Shown piece by piece: positions 19,413 to 29,655 of a stretch of DNA of 64,000 nt. The translations under genes were made by a program, and so were the position numbers. The stretch is from Chitinophagaceae bacterium (GTDB lineage Bacteria; Bacteroidota; Bacteroidia; Chitinophagales; Chitinophagaceae): assembly GCA_947454155.1 (NCBI GenBank), contig CANGIT010000015.1, positions 20,002 to 84,001 of the forward strand, written 5' to 3'. The notes beneath the pieces are model-generated. The model was not told the DNA's origin and searched no databases. It saw nothing but the letters and a program-made list of their open reading frames with translations. The stretch's first letter is position 1; every line of letters starts with the position of its first letter.

Positions 19413-20052
19413 TAGTTCAATTTGGTTGATTGTTCTTGTTCAATTTTTTTGGGGATGCAAGTCCAACAAGGCAGAAACAACATTACCATTTATCAATAAG
19501 CCCGATTTTACTCCGGAATGGATCAGCGAAGATTCAATCGCTTACCCTAAAATACATACCATTCCTGCGTTCTCATTTTACGATCAGGATGGAAAAATAG
19601 TAACCGAAAAAACGATTACCGGTAAGATTTATGTGGCTAATTTCATTTTTACACGTTGCGCAGGCATTTGTCCGGTAATGACCTCTAACATGAATATCCT
19701 GCAGCAAAAGTTCAAAGATGATGATGAAGTGATTTTTCTTTCCCATTCAGTAACGCCTGATATCGACAGTGTTCCGGTTTTGAAAAAATATGCGCTTGAT
19801 AAAGGAGTAATCAGTGGAAAATGGCATTTGTTGACAGGGAATCAAAAAGAAATTTACAGGATAGCCCGGCAAGAATATTTTGCAGGTGATACCATAGGGT
19901 ATTATCAAACCGGCAACGAATTCCTTCACACCGAGAATTTCATCCTGGTAGACAAGAAAAAAAGAATCAGAGGTGTTTACAATGGCACACTGGCCTTAGA
20001 AATGGACCGTTTGATTGTAGATATTGAAACCCTTCAACAGGAAGAGGATTGA
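19390..20052 (+). CDS. SCO1/SenC family protein
   Basis: FIFTRCAGICPVMTSNM (CxxxC) and distal His in FLHTENFILVD. Confidence 0.88.
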   Translation: MIQLFKNSSSIWLIVLVQFFWGCKSNKAETTLPFINKPDFTPEWISEDSIAYPKIHTIPAFSFYDQDGKIVTEKTITGKIYVANFIFTRCAGICPVMTSNMNILQQKFKDDDEVIFLSHSVTPDIDSVPVLKKYALDKGVISGKWHLLTGNQKEIYRIARQEYFAGDTIGYYQTGNEFLHTENFILVDKKKRIRGVYNGTLALEMDRLIVDIETLQQEED

Positions 20053-20070
20053 AACCCTTAATTGAACTCG

Positions 20071-21426
20071 TTATTTGGCTATAGCCATTTTCACTTTCTT
20101 GTTTTTGATTTTCTCGTTCTTGATGGATTCGATGACCATTCCCATTTTTGATTTACGGATAGCCACAAATGAAGAGAAATCCTTGACTTCAATCAGCCCG
20201 ATATCATCTTTTTTCAATTTTCCTTTTTGGCTCAAGAAACCGACGATGTCGATCTTGTTGACTTTATCTTTTTTTCCGGCGGCTATGAATAGGGTGCTCC
20301 AATTGGGTTTTGCAGGCAGTTCTAATTTATCGGGGAAAGTCAACTCCACCGACTCATCCGCCATGAAAGTGGGCAGCGTTTCATCCGGTGCCAATATCAG
20401 GTATACCGACCCCGTGGCATCCATTCTGGCGGTACGGCCATTGCGGTGGGTGTATACATCTAGAGTCAAAGGCAGGTGATAATGTACCACATTACGCAAG
20501 TAAGTTACATCCAAGCCTCTGCTAGCTAAATCTGTGGTTATTAATACATTGGAAGTTCCATTTCTAAATTTTATCAAAGCTACTTCGCGGTCATGCTGCT
20601 CCATACCACCATGATAAAAAACACTGAGAATACCTTTATCTGCCAACAATTGACAGGTGCGTTCAACGGCATCACGATGGTTGCAGAAGACAATGGTGGA
20701 AGTATCTTTCAGCAAACAAAGCAGATTGGCAAGGGCATCAATTTTGTCGTTGGTGGCGGCATAAAAATGCTTCACCAGCAATTTATTTTCTTCAGGCTGA
20801 TCGTTACCGATGCAATTCAATACGAAAGCCTGATCCATTTTTACAAACTCAGGAAGCTCAATGGAGCTTGTAGCGGAAGTGAGCATTTTCTTTTGTACGG
20901 CAGGCAGTAAAGAAAGGATATAAGCCATTTCTTCCTGAAAACCGAGCTCGAGGATCTTATCGAACTCATCCAGCACCAAAAATCTGATAGCCTCTGTTTT
21001 GATGTTTCCACGGCGCAAATGATCGGCCATTCGGCCGGCAGTGGCAATGATGATGGTTGGAGCTTGCAGCAGATTGTTTTCTTCAATTTCACGTTTATGT
21101 CCGCCATAACAGCAGGTAACTTTACAACCGGGACGCATTTCTTTGATGACGGCTTCAATTTGCAAGGCCAGTTCGCGTGAAGGCGCCAAAATCAACGCCT
21201 GGGTTTTATTCAATTGATGTATATCGATGGATTGAATCAGAGGCAGTAAAAATGCCAGGGTTTTCCCAGATCCGGTTTTAGACAATAAAACGATATCTGC
21301 ATGTTCGGCTACAGCAGTCATAGCAGCTTGCTGCATTTCATTCAGCGATTTGATATTTAAATTACTTAAAGCGGTTTCAGTACTCAGCAAAATTTCATTC
21401 ATTTGATTTAAAATTATGACGGTCAT
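20071..21426 (-). CDS. DEAD-box RNA helicase with DbpA-like C-terminal domain
   Basis: SKTGSGKT, VLDEFDK, TSATS, HRNGRTARM; C-terminal DIVGFLSQKGKLKKDDIGLIEVKDFSSFVAI. Confidence 0.88.
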   Translation of the reverse strand: MTVIILNQMNEILLSTETALSNLNIKSLNEMQQAAMTAVAEHADIVLLSKTGSGKTLAFLLPLIQSIDIHQLNKTQALILAPSRELALQIEAVIKEMRPGCKVTCCYGGHKREIEENNLLQAPTIIIATAGRMADHLRRGNIKTEAIRFLVLDEFDKILELGFQEEMAYILSLLPAVQKKMLTSATSSIELPEFVKMDQAFVLNCIGNDQPEENKLLVKHFYAATNDKIDALANLLCLLKDTSTIVFCNHRDAVERTCQLLADKGILSVFYHGGMEQHDREVALIKFRNGTSNVLITTDLASRGLDVTYLRNVVHYHLPLTLDVYTHRNGRTARMDATGSVYLILAPDETLPTFMADESVELTFPDKLELPAKPNWSTLFIAAGKKDKVNKIDIVGFLSQKGKLKKDDIGLIEVKDFSSFVAIRKSKMGMVIESIKNEKIKNKKVKMAIAK

Positions 21427-21759
21427 TTTTTGAACCGCGTTTTATGTTTGCGCAAAATTACCTGATTAATGTTCAGTCGGGTAGATTAATATTTTAAAGC
21501 ATCATTTGGCGACCCAACCCAAGCACAAAAAAGTTCATCCATTTGCCAAATCCATCAACACGCATCCAACTAATCGTTCATTTCGAAATTACCTTTTTAC
21601 TTATAATTAATATTATGTTAAATAAGGGAATTCAATACTAGTAAGGCTTATAGACAACCAGGCTCCCTTTACCAATCTTCCATCCATTTAGTTGATAAGA
21701 AAAATGACCAATTAATAAGCTGATTGGATGATCATTGAAAAAAGAAAATTAAACATAAT

Positions 21760-21786
21760 AAAAACCATCTCCTTTTGAGAGATGGC
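21760..21786 (-). terminator. Rho-independent terminator downstream of gyrA
   Basis: Minus strand CCATCTC-tcaaaag-GAGATGG followed by TTTTTATT. Confidence 0.75.
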
Positions 21787-21813
21787 TTCGAATTTTTTGG
21801 CGCAAAAATTGAG

Positions 21814-24465
21814 TTACACATTAGTTGGCTCTTCTCCCGATTCGGATTCATTGGCATCTGATTCGGTCTGATCAGTTGCATCATTGGTTTCCTCATTGGT
21901 TGAATCCTCGTTTGAAACTATTTCCAAACCTTCGGGATTTTCTTCGTTTTCGATTTCTTCCTCCATTTCTGCCAAACTGGTGATGGCGGCAATTTCATCG
22001 CCTTCGTCAACCCTGATCAGTTTCACCCCTTGTGTGGCTCTTCCGAGTTCGCTGATTTTTTTCACGCTCATTCTGATGGTGATACCACTTACGCAAGTAA
22101 TCATCAGATCTTCTTGTTCGGTTACTGCCAGCAACCCAACCAAACCACCGGTTTTGTCGGTAACGTTGATGGTTTTTACCCCTTTACCGCCACGGTTGGT
22201 AATTCTGTAATTGGCTTCGCCCGATTCGGCGTCATCCAAAGGCGTACGTTTGCCGTATCCTTTTTCACTGACCACCAAAATAGTTTTCGATTTATCTTCT
22301 TTATTCACACAAGCCATTCCCACCACGGCATCATTTTTTTCATCCACTTCGATACCGAATACGCCAATACCGCCACGACCGGTGCTTCTTACCGCATTTT
22401 CATGGAATCTGATAGCGCGACCGCTTCTTACCGCCATGATGATTTCTGAGTTACCGTCGGTCATTTCAGCGGCCAACAGCTGATCACCTTCAAGAATGTT
22501 GATGGCATTGATACCCGTTTGACGTGGACGACTGAAGTCTTTCAGGTCTGTTTTTTTGATGATCCCTTTTTTGGTACAAAGAACGATATAATGGTTGTTG
22601 ACAAATTCCTCATCTTCGAGGTTTTTGATATCGATGATGGCTCTCACCTTGTCATCCGGAGCAATTTGTACCATGTTTTGAATAGCTCTTCCTTTGCTGG
22701 TTTTGTCACCTTCGGGAATCTGGTAAACTTTCAACCAGTAGCAACGTCCTTTTTCGGTGAAGAACATCAGTGTATGGTGAGTGGACGCCACGAACAAATG
22801 TTCGATATAATCTTCCTGGCGTGTGCTGCTGCCTTTGGCGCCGCGTCCGCCGCGTTTCTGCTGACGATATTCGCTGGCTGAAGTACGTTTGATATAGCCA
22901 TGATGTGAGATGGTTACCACCACATCTTCTTCTTCAATCAGATCGAGCATATCGATTTCATCATCAGCAAATACGATTTCTGATTTGCGGTTGTCGCCGA
23001 ACTTGGCTTTTACTTCCAGCAATTCGGTTTTGATGATGTCGAAACGGATGCTTTGATTGCCGAGGATTTCCAATAAGCGGTCGATCAGTCGCATAATTTC
23101 TGCATGTTCCTCACGGATCTTGTCGATTTCCATACCGGTCAGTCTTTGCAAACGCAGTTCCAGTACAGCTTTTGCCTGAATGTCGGTCATGCCGAAATTC
23201 GACTTCAGTCCTTCATGCGCCATTACCGGCGTGGCACTTTCACGAATCAGTTTGATAACGGCATCCAGATTGTCGAGTGCGATGATATACCCTTCGAGGA
23301 TATGTGCTCTTTCTCTTGCTTTTTTCAGTTCATACTCGGTTCTGCGCACCACCACTTCATGCCTGAAATCAACGAATTCTGCAATCAGGTGCTTGATATT
23401 GAGGATTCTTGGGCGTCCTTTGACCAGCGCCACATTGTTGATTCCATAAGAAGTTTGCAATTCGGAATATTTGTACAGCTGGTTGATCACCACCTGTGCC
23501 ACGGCATCGCGTTTCAGTTCGATAACGATACGCGTACCCTCTTTGTTGTTACTTTCATTATTGACATCACTGATGCCTTCAATCACTTTTTCGTTGATGA
23601 GCTCACCTATTTTTTGGGTTAAGGTATCGCGGTTAACCTGGTATGGAATTTCGGTGATGACAATTTTTTCTCTGCCTTTAGCATCCGACTCCACCGTGGT
23701 TTTACCTCTTAATACCACACGACCTCTGCCGGTGAACAAAGCCTGTTTTACGCCTTCATAGCCATAGATGATACCGCCTGTAGGAAAATCAGGTGCTTTC
23801 ACATGTTTCACCAGGTCGTCCAATGAAATTTCGTTGTCTTCAATATAGGCAATACAACCATCCACCACTTCATTCAAATTATGAGGCATCATATTCGTGG
23901 CCATCCCTACAGCAATACCGCTGCTTCCGTTCAGCAAAAGCTGAGGAATACGTGTAGGCAGTACAGTAGGCTCCTGCAATGAATCGTCGAAGTTGTATTG
24001 AAAATCGACCGTTTCCTTGTCGATATCATCCATCATGGCTTCGGCAAATTTTTCCATGCGCACCTCGGTATAACGCATGGCCGCGGGAGGATCGCCATCC
24101 TGACTACCGAAGTTACCCTGTCCGTCTACCAGCTTATAACGCATCGCCCAATCCTGCGCCATACGCACCATGGTATCGTAAATGGATGCATCACCGTGAG
24201 GATGGTATTTACCCATCACCTCACCCACAATACGCGCCGATTTCTTATAAGGTTTATTACTGTTGTTACCCAATTCATTCATACCGTAAAGCACCCTTCT
24301 GTGCACTGGTTTCAGTCCGTCGCGCACATCCGGCAAAGCCCTTCCTACAATCACACTCATCGAATAATCGATGTAGGAGGTTTTCATCTGTTCTTCAATA
24401 TTTACGGGAATGACTTTTCCTCTGTTGTTGGGGTTGCTACCCTCAAATTGTTCTGAATTTTCCAT
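21814..24465 (-). CDS. gyrA: DNA gyrase subunit A
   Basis: [40 protein letters not shown]; GyrA box [10 protein letters not shown]; acidic tail. Confidence 0.97.
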   Translation of the reverse strand: MENSEQFEGSNPNNRGKVIPVNIEEQMKTSYIDYSMSVIVGRALPDVRDGLKPVHRRVLYGMNELGNNSNKPYKKSARIVGEVMGKYHPHGDASIYDTMVRMAQDWAMRYKLVDGQGNFGSQDGDPPAAMRYTEVRMEKFAEAMMDDIDKETVDFQYNFDDSLQEPTVLPTRIPQLLLNGSSGIAVGMATNMMPHNLNEVVDGCIAYIEDNEISLDDLVKHVKAPDFPTGGIIYGYEGVKQALFTGRGRVVLRGKTTVESDAKGREKIVITEIPYQVNRDTLTQKIGELINEKVIEGISDVNNESNNKEGTRIVIELKRDAVAQVVINQLYKYSELQTSYGINNVALVKGRPRILNIKHLIAEFVDFRHEVVVRRTEYELKKARERAHILEGYIIALDNLDAVIKLIRESATPVMAHEGLKSNFGMTDIQAKAVLELRLQRLTGMEIDKIREEHAEIMRLIDRLLEILGNQSIRFDIIKTELLEVKAKFGDNRKSEIVFADDEIDMLDLIEEEDVVVTISHHGYIKRTSASEYRQQKRGGRGAKGSSTRQEDYIEHLFVASTHHTLMFFTEKGRCYWLKVYQIPEGDKTSKGRAIQNMVQIAPDDKVRAIIDIKNLEDEEFVNNHYIVLCTKKGIIKKTDLKDFSRPRQTGINAINILEGDQLLAAEMTDGNSEIIMAVRSGRAIRFHENAVRSTGRGGIGVFGIEVDEKNDAVVGMACVNKEDKSKTILVVSEKGYGKRTPLDDAESGEANYRITNRGGKGVKTINVTDKTGGLVGLLAVTEQEDLMITCVSGITIRMSVKKISELGRATQGVKLIRVDEGDEIAAITSLAEMEEEIENEENPEGLEIVSNEDSTNEETNDATDQTESDANESESGEEPTNV

Positions 24466-24675
24466 ATACTTTTATAGTCCGCAAATCTAAGCTTTTGAGG
24501 CCTGATTACCGCAGTTTTCAGGCTTTATCGTCAGTTAGTTTTTTCACAAATTGAAAGGATTTTGTGGACAACTAATTTTCGTCAATTTCAGGCGGTGGTG
24601 CCTGTAATTTTGGCGATACCAACCCAACCCTCTAACTTGCCGATTCTCTAATTTTTGAGGCTGAAAAATCTTGTC

Positions 24676-26121
24676 ATGATGAAGAAAATACTGTTGTTTG
24701 GCGCCGGAAAATCGGCTACTGTGCTTATCGATTATCTGATCAATGAGGCTGCCAATGAAAACTGGCAAGTGATCATTGCCGATGCCAACCTTGATCTGAT
24801 CACTTTAAAGACCGGCCATCATCCGGCTACCCAGGCTGTGGAGCTGGACATACAAGATGCAGAGAAAAGAAAAATGCTGATTGCCCAATCGGATCTGGTG
24901 ATTTCAATGATGCCTCCTGCTTTGCATATCCTCATCGCGCATGATTGCTTACAATTGAACCGTTCTTTACTTACCGCCTCTTATGTAGACGAAGCCATCC
25001 AGGCATTGCATGAAGAGGCAAAACAAAAAGGATTGTTGTTTCTCTGTGAAATGGGACTTGATCCAGGCATCGATCACATGAGCGCCATGAAAATCATCGA
25101 CCACATCAAAGTAAATGGTGGTAACATCTCTTCCTTCAAAAGTCATTGCGGCGGACTTGTTGCACCTGAGAGTGATGACAATCCATGGCACTATAAAATC
25201 AGTTGGAACCCACGCAATGTAGTTCTCGCCGGCAAGGCCGGTGCCATTTTTCTGGAAAACGGATCTACAGTTCAGTTGGAATATGCACAGCTTTTCTCCA
25301 ACAATCCTGTGGTGGATATTTCACAGGACGAGCATTTTTCTCTCAGTTACTACCCTAATAGAAATTCATTGCCTTACATCGACCTCTACAACTTACAAGG
25401 CATCCGCACCTTTGTCCGCACCACTTTACGCTATCCCAATTTCATGAAGGGCTGGCATCATCTGATCGAACTTAAGCTGACAGACGAAACACCCGCTTAT
25501 GAAACCGATGGTCTTTCGCTTAGCGATTTTTTCAAAATCCATCTCAAGCGTCATCAACTCACCCAATGGGTAGACGATAAAATAAGCAGTGATTTATCGG
25601 AAACCAGAAATCAATTGGCCGGACTGGAAAAACAGCTTGAGCACAACCCGGCTTCATTAGATCCCGCAACACTCCAGCAAGCCTCTTCGCTGATTCAATT
25701 CAAAGTCAACGAAGCACAACAGCTGGTAGAAAGACTGATTTATCTGGGCTTACAAGACCATGAAACGCTGATCAACAAAGGCTTTTGCAGCGCCGCTGAT
25801 GTGTTGCAATTCATATTAGAAAAGAAACTGGTATTGCAACCTTCCGACAAGGATATGATTGTGATGCTTCACGAGTTTGAATACCTGCTGAATGGCGAAA
25901 AACACACATTGAACAGTTCACTGGTGGTAAAAGGAAAAGACCATCTGCATACAGCCATGGCTAAAACAGTGGGATTACCTTTAGGCATCGCTGCCAAGAA
26001 AATGCTGAATGGCGAAATCACCGCCACAGGCGTTAAGATTCCTACCACCAAGGACATTTACGACCCCGTGCTTGCAGCATTGGAAAATTTTGGTATCAAA
26101 TTTCAAGAAACCCTCCGCTGA
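24676..26121 (+). CDS. Saccharopine dehydrogenase family protein
   Basis: KKILLFGAGKSATVLIDYL Rossmann N-terminus; EMGLDPGIDHMSAMKIID. Confidence 0.85.
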   Translation: MMKKILLFGAGKSATVLIDYLINEAANENWQVIIADANLDLITLKTGHHPATQAVELDIQDAEKRKMLIAQSDLVISMMPPALHILIAHDCLQLNRSLLTASYVDEAIQALHEEAKQKGLLFLCEMGLDPGIDHMSAMKIIDHIKVNGGNISSFKSHCGGLVAPESDDNPWHYKISWNPRNVVLAGKAGAIFLENGSTVQLEYAQLFSNNPVVDISQDEHFSLSYYPNRNSLPYIDLYNLQGIRTFVRTTLRYPNFMKGWHHLIELKLTDETPAYETDGLSLSDFFKIHLKRHQLTQWVDDKISSDLSETRNQLAGLEKQLEHNPASLDPATLQQASSLIQFKVNEAQQLVERLIYLGLQDHETLINKGFCSAADVLQFILEKKLVLQPSDKDMIVMLHEFEYLLNGEKHTLNSSLVVKGKDHLHTAMAKTVGLPLGIAAKKMLNGEITATGVKIPTTKDIYDPVLAALENFGIKFQETLR

Positions 26122-27726
26122 TCAATTGGCGAAACTGGTGGTGAGCGTAGCGGTGAATCCATATGATGCCGGAACAAATCGGCATACACCGCCTACACAA
26201 AATAATCCGGCACGCTGGCGACCGAAGCCCAGACTGAAGCGTGTGGCATTCTTGGTATAGCTGGCACCCAGGTTGTAATAATGAACTTTGGTAACATCGT
26301 AATTGTACAAATCGCTTGCATAAAAAGCTATTGGGGATGAAAAGGAAAATTCCGTCAATGCAGAAGCCCAATTGCCATTGTCTTGCTTTGTAGCTAAATG
26401 TTCCAGTTTTACTCTGACAGATTTTTTAGGTGCAAATTTGTACAAAGCCCCTACTGCCACCACATGGGCAATCACGCTTTGGTTTGCGGCCGACTGCAGT
26501 ACAGCAGCATTGTAAAAAATGTTTTGAAATGCCAAAGTGGTTTCGAGTTTTTTACTCCACTTTTTCTTGATCTCAATATTGGCATCGCTGAAATATTTTT
26601 TCTTGCCAATGGTAAAAATATCGAAGCTATCGGCCAATGACTGATAGATGGAGAAATTGGCGGCGATTTTGGTTCCGTATTTTCCTCCCAAGGCCGACCC
26701 CGATTTGAATGTATAATAAACATCCGACTGCAATCCTGTTTCACCTTTCACCTGAGCACCATAAACATAAATATTGCTGGTGAGGTAATCGTGTTGCTTG
26801 GTAAGCGCAGGTACAAAATTCAAAGGCGCTACTGAAGCAAACTCGCCTTCTCTTTCGGCTTTGAACAACATGTTGGTCAGGGCTCTCAGCGTTACTGTAG
26901 CCCCGAAATTATTTTTGGTAAAAGTTGAATTGATCTGCAGTGCTTTTCCTTTTTCAAAGCTTTGATTGTTGAGCAACATCGGATCCGCACCTTTTTGCAC
27001 ATACTCGCCATTCAGATTGAAATCTCCCGCCGAAAAATCAAACCTGCCCGCATAGGCGTTGACGGTAGCCGGGAAATTATCGACAGCACCGGTGTATTCC
27101 TGATAGCGTCCCACATAACTGCCGCCAATTGACAACTCGGGTGTGTTGTCTTTGACTTTGATGCCGAACAGTTGATTGACATTGATATCCGCATCCAGAC
27201 CGCGCGTCATCGAATTGGAGTATTCCATCAGTTTTCGGGTGCGGCCATAAATCACTTTCAGCTTCATGAATTTTGTAGGTTCCACATTTACATTGAAGCC
27301 TTCGAGGGCGTTATTGATTCCAATCTGACGATTTTCGTAAGAACGGAAAATCAGTCCATTGCCAAATTGCTCGTAAAAATCTCCCACCTGAACAGAGAAA
27401 CGATTGTCGGTATATTTGAAATATTTGTTGATGATTTTGGTTTGATTGTTGACGGGCAGCGGAAAATAACCCAATATCGCCGGCAGATAACTTTCCATCT
27501 GCATCCCTGCAGAGAATTTACCATAATTGTAATCGAGCTTCAAAAAACCATTTGAACCGAATCTGTCCTGAGGCAATACCGCTCCTATTTCATCATCCTT
27601 CATGTATTGCTGCGTATAATTTTCGTAACTGCCGTTGAAATGTCCTTTGAGATACTGTCCGATGGATTGAGAAAAGGTATTCATTGAAACCAGCACGAAT
27701 GCTGATGTGGCGACTATAAATTTCAT
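26122..27726 (-). CDS. DUF6029-like outer-membrane protein
   Basis: Signal peptide, beta-rich barrel, NKYFKYTDNRFSVQVGDFYEQFGNGLIFRSYENRQIGINNALEG. Confidence 0.65.
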   Translation of the reverse strand: MKFIVATSAFVLVSMNTFSQSIGQYLKGHFNGSYENYTQQYMKDDEIGAVLPQDRFGSNGFLKLDYNYGKFSAGMQMESYLPAILGYFPLPVNNQTKIINKYFKYTDNRFSVQVGDFYEQFGNGLIFRSYENRQIGINNALEGFNVNVEPTKFMKLKVIYGRTRKLMEYSNSMTRGLDADINVNQLFGIKVKDNTPELSIGGSYVGRYQEYTGAVDNFPATVNAYAGRFDFSAGDFNLNGEYVQKGADPMLLNNQSFEKGKALQINSTFTKNNFGATVTLRALTNMLFKAEREGEFASVAPLNFVPALTKQHDYLTSNIYVYGAQVKGETGLQSDVYYTFKSGSALGGKYGTKIAANFSIYQSLADSFDIFTIGKKKYFSDANIEIKKKWSKKLETTLAFQNIFYNAAVLQSAANQSVIAHVVAVGALYKFAPKKSVRVKLEHLATKQDNGNWASALTEFSFSSPIAFYASDLYNYDVTKVHYYNLGASYTKNATRFSLGFGRQRAGLFCVGGVCRFVPASYGFTATLTTSFAN

Positions 27727-27819
27727 TATTGATACTTTATACTTTGTGATTGAGATGCGTTTTCAAAACATTCAAAGCGAATACACTTGTGAACATGAAA
27801 ACAAGTGAACTTGTAAACC

Positions 27820-28311
27820 TTACAAACCCTTTATCGTTTCAAACAGATTATCTTCCTCACCTGCAATATAACCGGTGTGGCGATAGGCGATTTTTCCATC
27901 TTTCAAAATCAGCACATGTGGTACGTCGGTGATGTTCAAGGCTCTTTTCAGTTCGCTGTTGTTGTCCATCAGTACTTCAAATTTCCAGCCCTTGCCTTTG
28001 ATGAATGGCTTTACTCTGCTGGCCGTGCGGGCGTCGTCGATGGCTACCCCTATGAATTTAAATGGACGAATGGCTTGTTTTTCTTCCAATTCGTCGTTGA
28101 TGTTTTCGAGTTCAGTTACGCAAGGAATGCACCAGGTGGCCCAAAATGATACTACAATCATGGTGTCTTTGCTGGAAAAGGCCATTTCTGCAAAATCGTA
28201 AACCTTACCGGAAACAGCTTTCAATTTGACGGAGGGAAAATTTTCTTGTGCTTGGGAAGTGTACATGATGAAATTGAACATCATCACTAGAAAAAAGAAT
28301 TTGCTTTTCAT
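27820..28311 (-). CDS. TlpA-like thiol-disulfide oxidoreductase
   Basis: SFWATWCIPCVTELENI; cis-Pro TDVPHVLIL. Confidence 0.85.
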   Translation of the reverse strand: MKSKFFFLVMMFNFIMYTSQAQENFPSVKLKAVSGKVYDFAEMAFSSKDTMIVVSFWATWCIPCVTELENINDELEEKQAIRPFKFIGVAIDDARTASRVKPFIKGKGWKFEVLMDNNSELKRALNITDVPHVLILKDGKIAYRHTGYIAGEEDNLFETIKGL

Positions 28312-28491
28312 TCGTTGCGATTAGATAAATGTTTCGTCCAAGATTTCGTCAGCTTTTTGTCACGTTCATCCAATACATATAGCCGAAGATTGCCTGGTTT
28401 GATTTTTGTGCTAATTACCGATTTTTTTTGAGACGCTGACCTTTTTCTCTCTTTATTTCCTATTTTCACCTACCTAAATCAAAAAAATAAA

Positions 28492-29598
28492 ATGAAAAAA
28501 TTATTGATCCTGAGTTCAGTTTTTGTGGCAGGAATGCTTTCTTTTTCATCCTGTAAGAAAGGTTCTCCAAAAGTGGATACCACTGCCGGAGACACGCTGC
28601 ACATCACACTTTCCAGAAGCTCTGTTGAATACAACAACTTCGATTATGTTGCCATCACTGTTAAAAACAACGCAGGTGAAGATGTTACGGCCAATTGCAC
28701 ATTGTTGCAAAATAATACAGTAGCCATCAGCAGTAAATTTGTACCTACCGGCATCGGCACCTTTACCATTTCTGCTCAGCGCTCATCAATGGCTTCAGAA
28801 ACTAAAACCTTGACGGTTGTTGCCAAATCTCCTTCTCCTTTCACTCAAAAAATTCTGGTGGAAGATTGTACAGGCGCATGGTGCGGCTATTGCCCGAGAG
28901 TGGCTTATCAACTGGAACAATACAAAGCTACTCACCCCAACTGCATCAGCACCACGGTTCATGGCGGCGGTGGTACAGACCCCTATAAATTTCAGTATTA
29001 CACAACATTCAATAGCCATTACGCTGTAGGTGGCTATCCTACCGCTATTCTGAACAGAAAAAAACAAACCAGTGGTGGTTACGATTGGAGCGAAGATAAT
29101 GCAGACCTGGATGCAGCTTTGAGAAACTGGGCTCCTTTGGGATTGGCTATCTCCAGCTCGGTGAGTGGCAACAATGTTACTGGTAATGTGAAAGTGAAAT
29201 TCAATGTTACTACCGACAAGTCGATGAAAGTGGTGATTGCTTTGGTGGAAAACGGATTGGTTTATGCTCAAACCAACTATTACTCACCTGCCGGCGGTGC
29301 TACTCCTTACTTGTATGGCGGCTTAGATCCTATACCCAACTTTGTACACAACGGTGTGTTGAGAAAAACCGCTACTGATCTTTTCGGTGATGCCATTAAC
29401 GTAAGCGCACAAACGAAAGACAATATCCTGGATATTCCATTCAACCTCACATTAACAGGAAACACTGCCAGCGGAACATTTACTGCATTACCTGCCAATT
29501 GCGCGATTGTGGCCTTTGTACAGGATGGATCAGGATTGGAAAAAGGTGTATACAATGTTCAATATGCTCCTTTGGGCAGCACAGTAAACTTCGACTAA
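28492..29598 (+). CDS. Omp28-related outer-membrane lipoprotein
   Basis: Lipobox SFSSCKK; VEDCTGAWCGYCPRVAYQLE. Confidence 0.85.
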   Translation: MKKLLILSSVFVAGMLSFSSCKKGSPKVDTTAGDTLHITLSRSSVEYNNFDYVAITVKNNAGEDVTANCTLLQNNTVAISSKFVPTGIGTFTISAQRSSMASETKTLTVVAKSPSPFTQKILVEDCTGAWCGYCPRVAYQLEQYKATHPNCISTTVHGGGGTDPYKFQYYTTFNSHYAVGGYPTAILNRKKQTSGGYDWSEDNADLDAALRNWAPLGLAISSSVSGNNVTGNVKVKFNVTTDKSMKVVIALVENGLVYAQTNYYSPAGGATPYLYGGLDPIPNFVHNGVLRKTATDLFGDAINVSAQTKDNILDIPFNLTLTGNTASGTFTALPANCAIVAFVQDGSGLEKGVYNVQYAPLGSTVNFD

Positions 29599-29621
29599 AC
29601 ATTAGCAAAACAACCCACAAT

Positions 29622-29655
29622 AAAAGGAGTCGGATTTTTTCCGGCTCTTTTTTTT
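29622..29655. terminator. Bidirectional rho-independent terminator between omp28-like and sirtuin genes
   Basis: AAAAGGAGTCGG-attttt-CCGGCTCTTTTTTTT, with A/U tracts on both sides. Confidence 0.8.

Noticed and set aside
21430-21813. About 380 bp without ORFs between the helicase and gyrA, considered as an ncRNA locus
   Set aside because: Apart from the gyrA terminator hairpin no convincing structured RNA was seen; would need Rfam/Infernal.
21884-24456. Many plus-strand ORFs up to 172 aa opposite gyrA
   Set aside because: Antisense shadow ORFs; gyrA is unambiguous.
24482-24489. TAGATTTG on the minus strand as the gyrA promoter
   Set aside because: The -7 motif matches but no -33 TTG/TTTG at suitable spacing; too weak to list.
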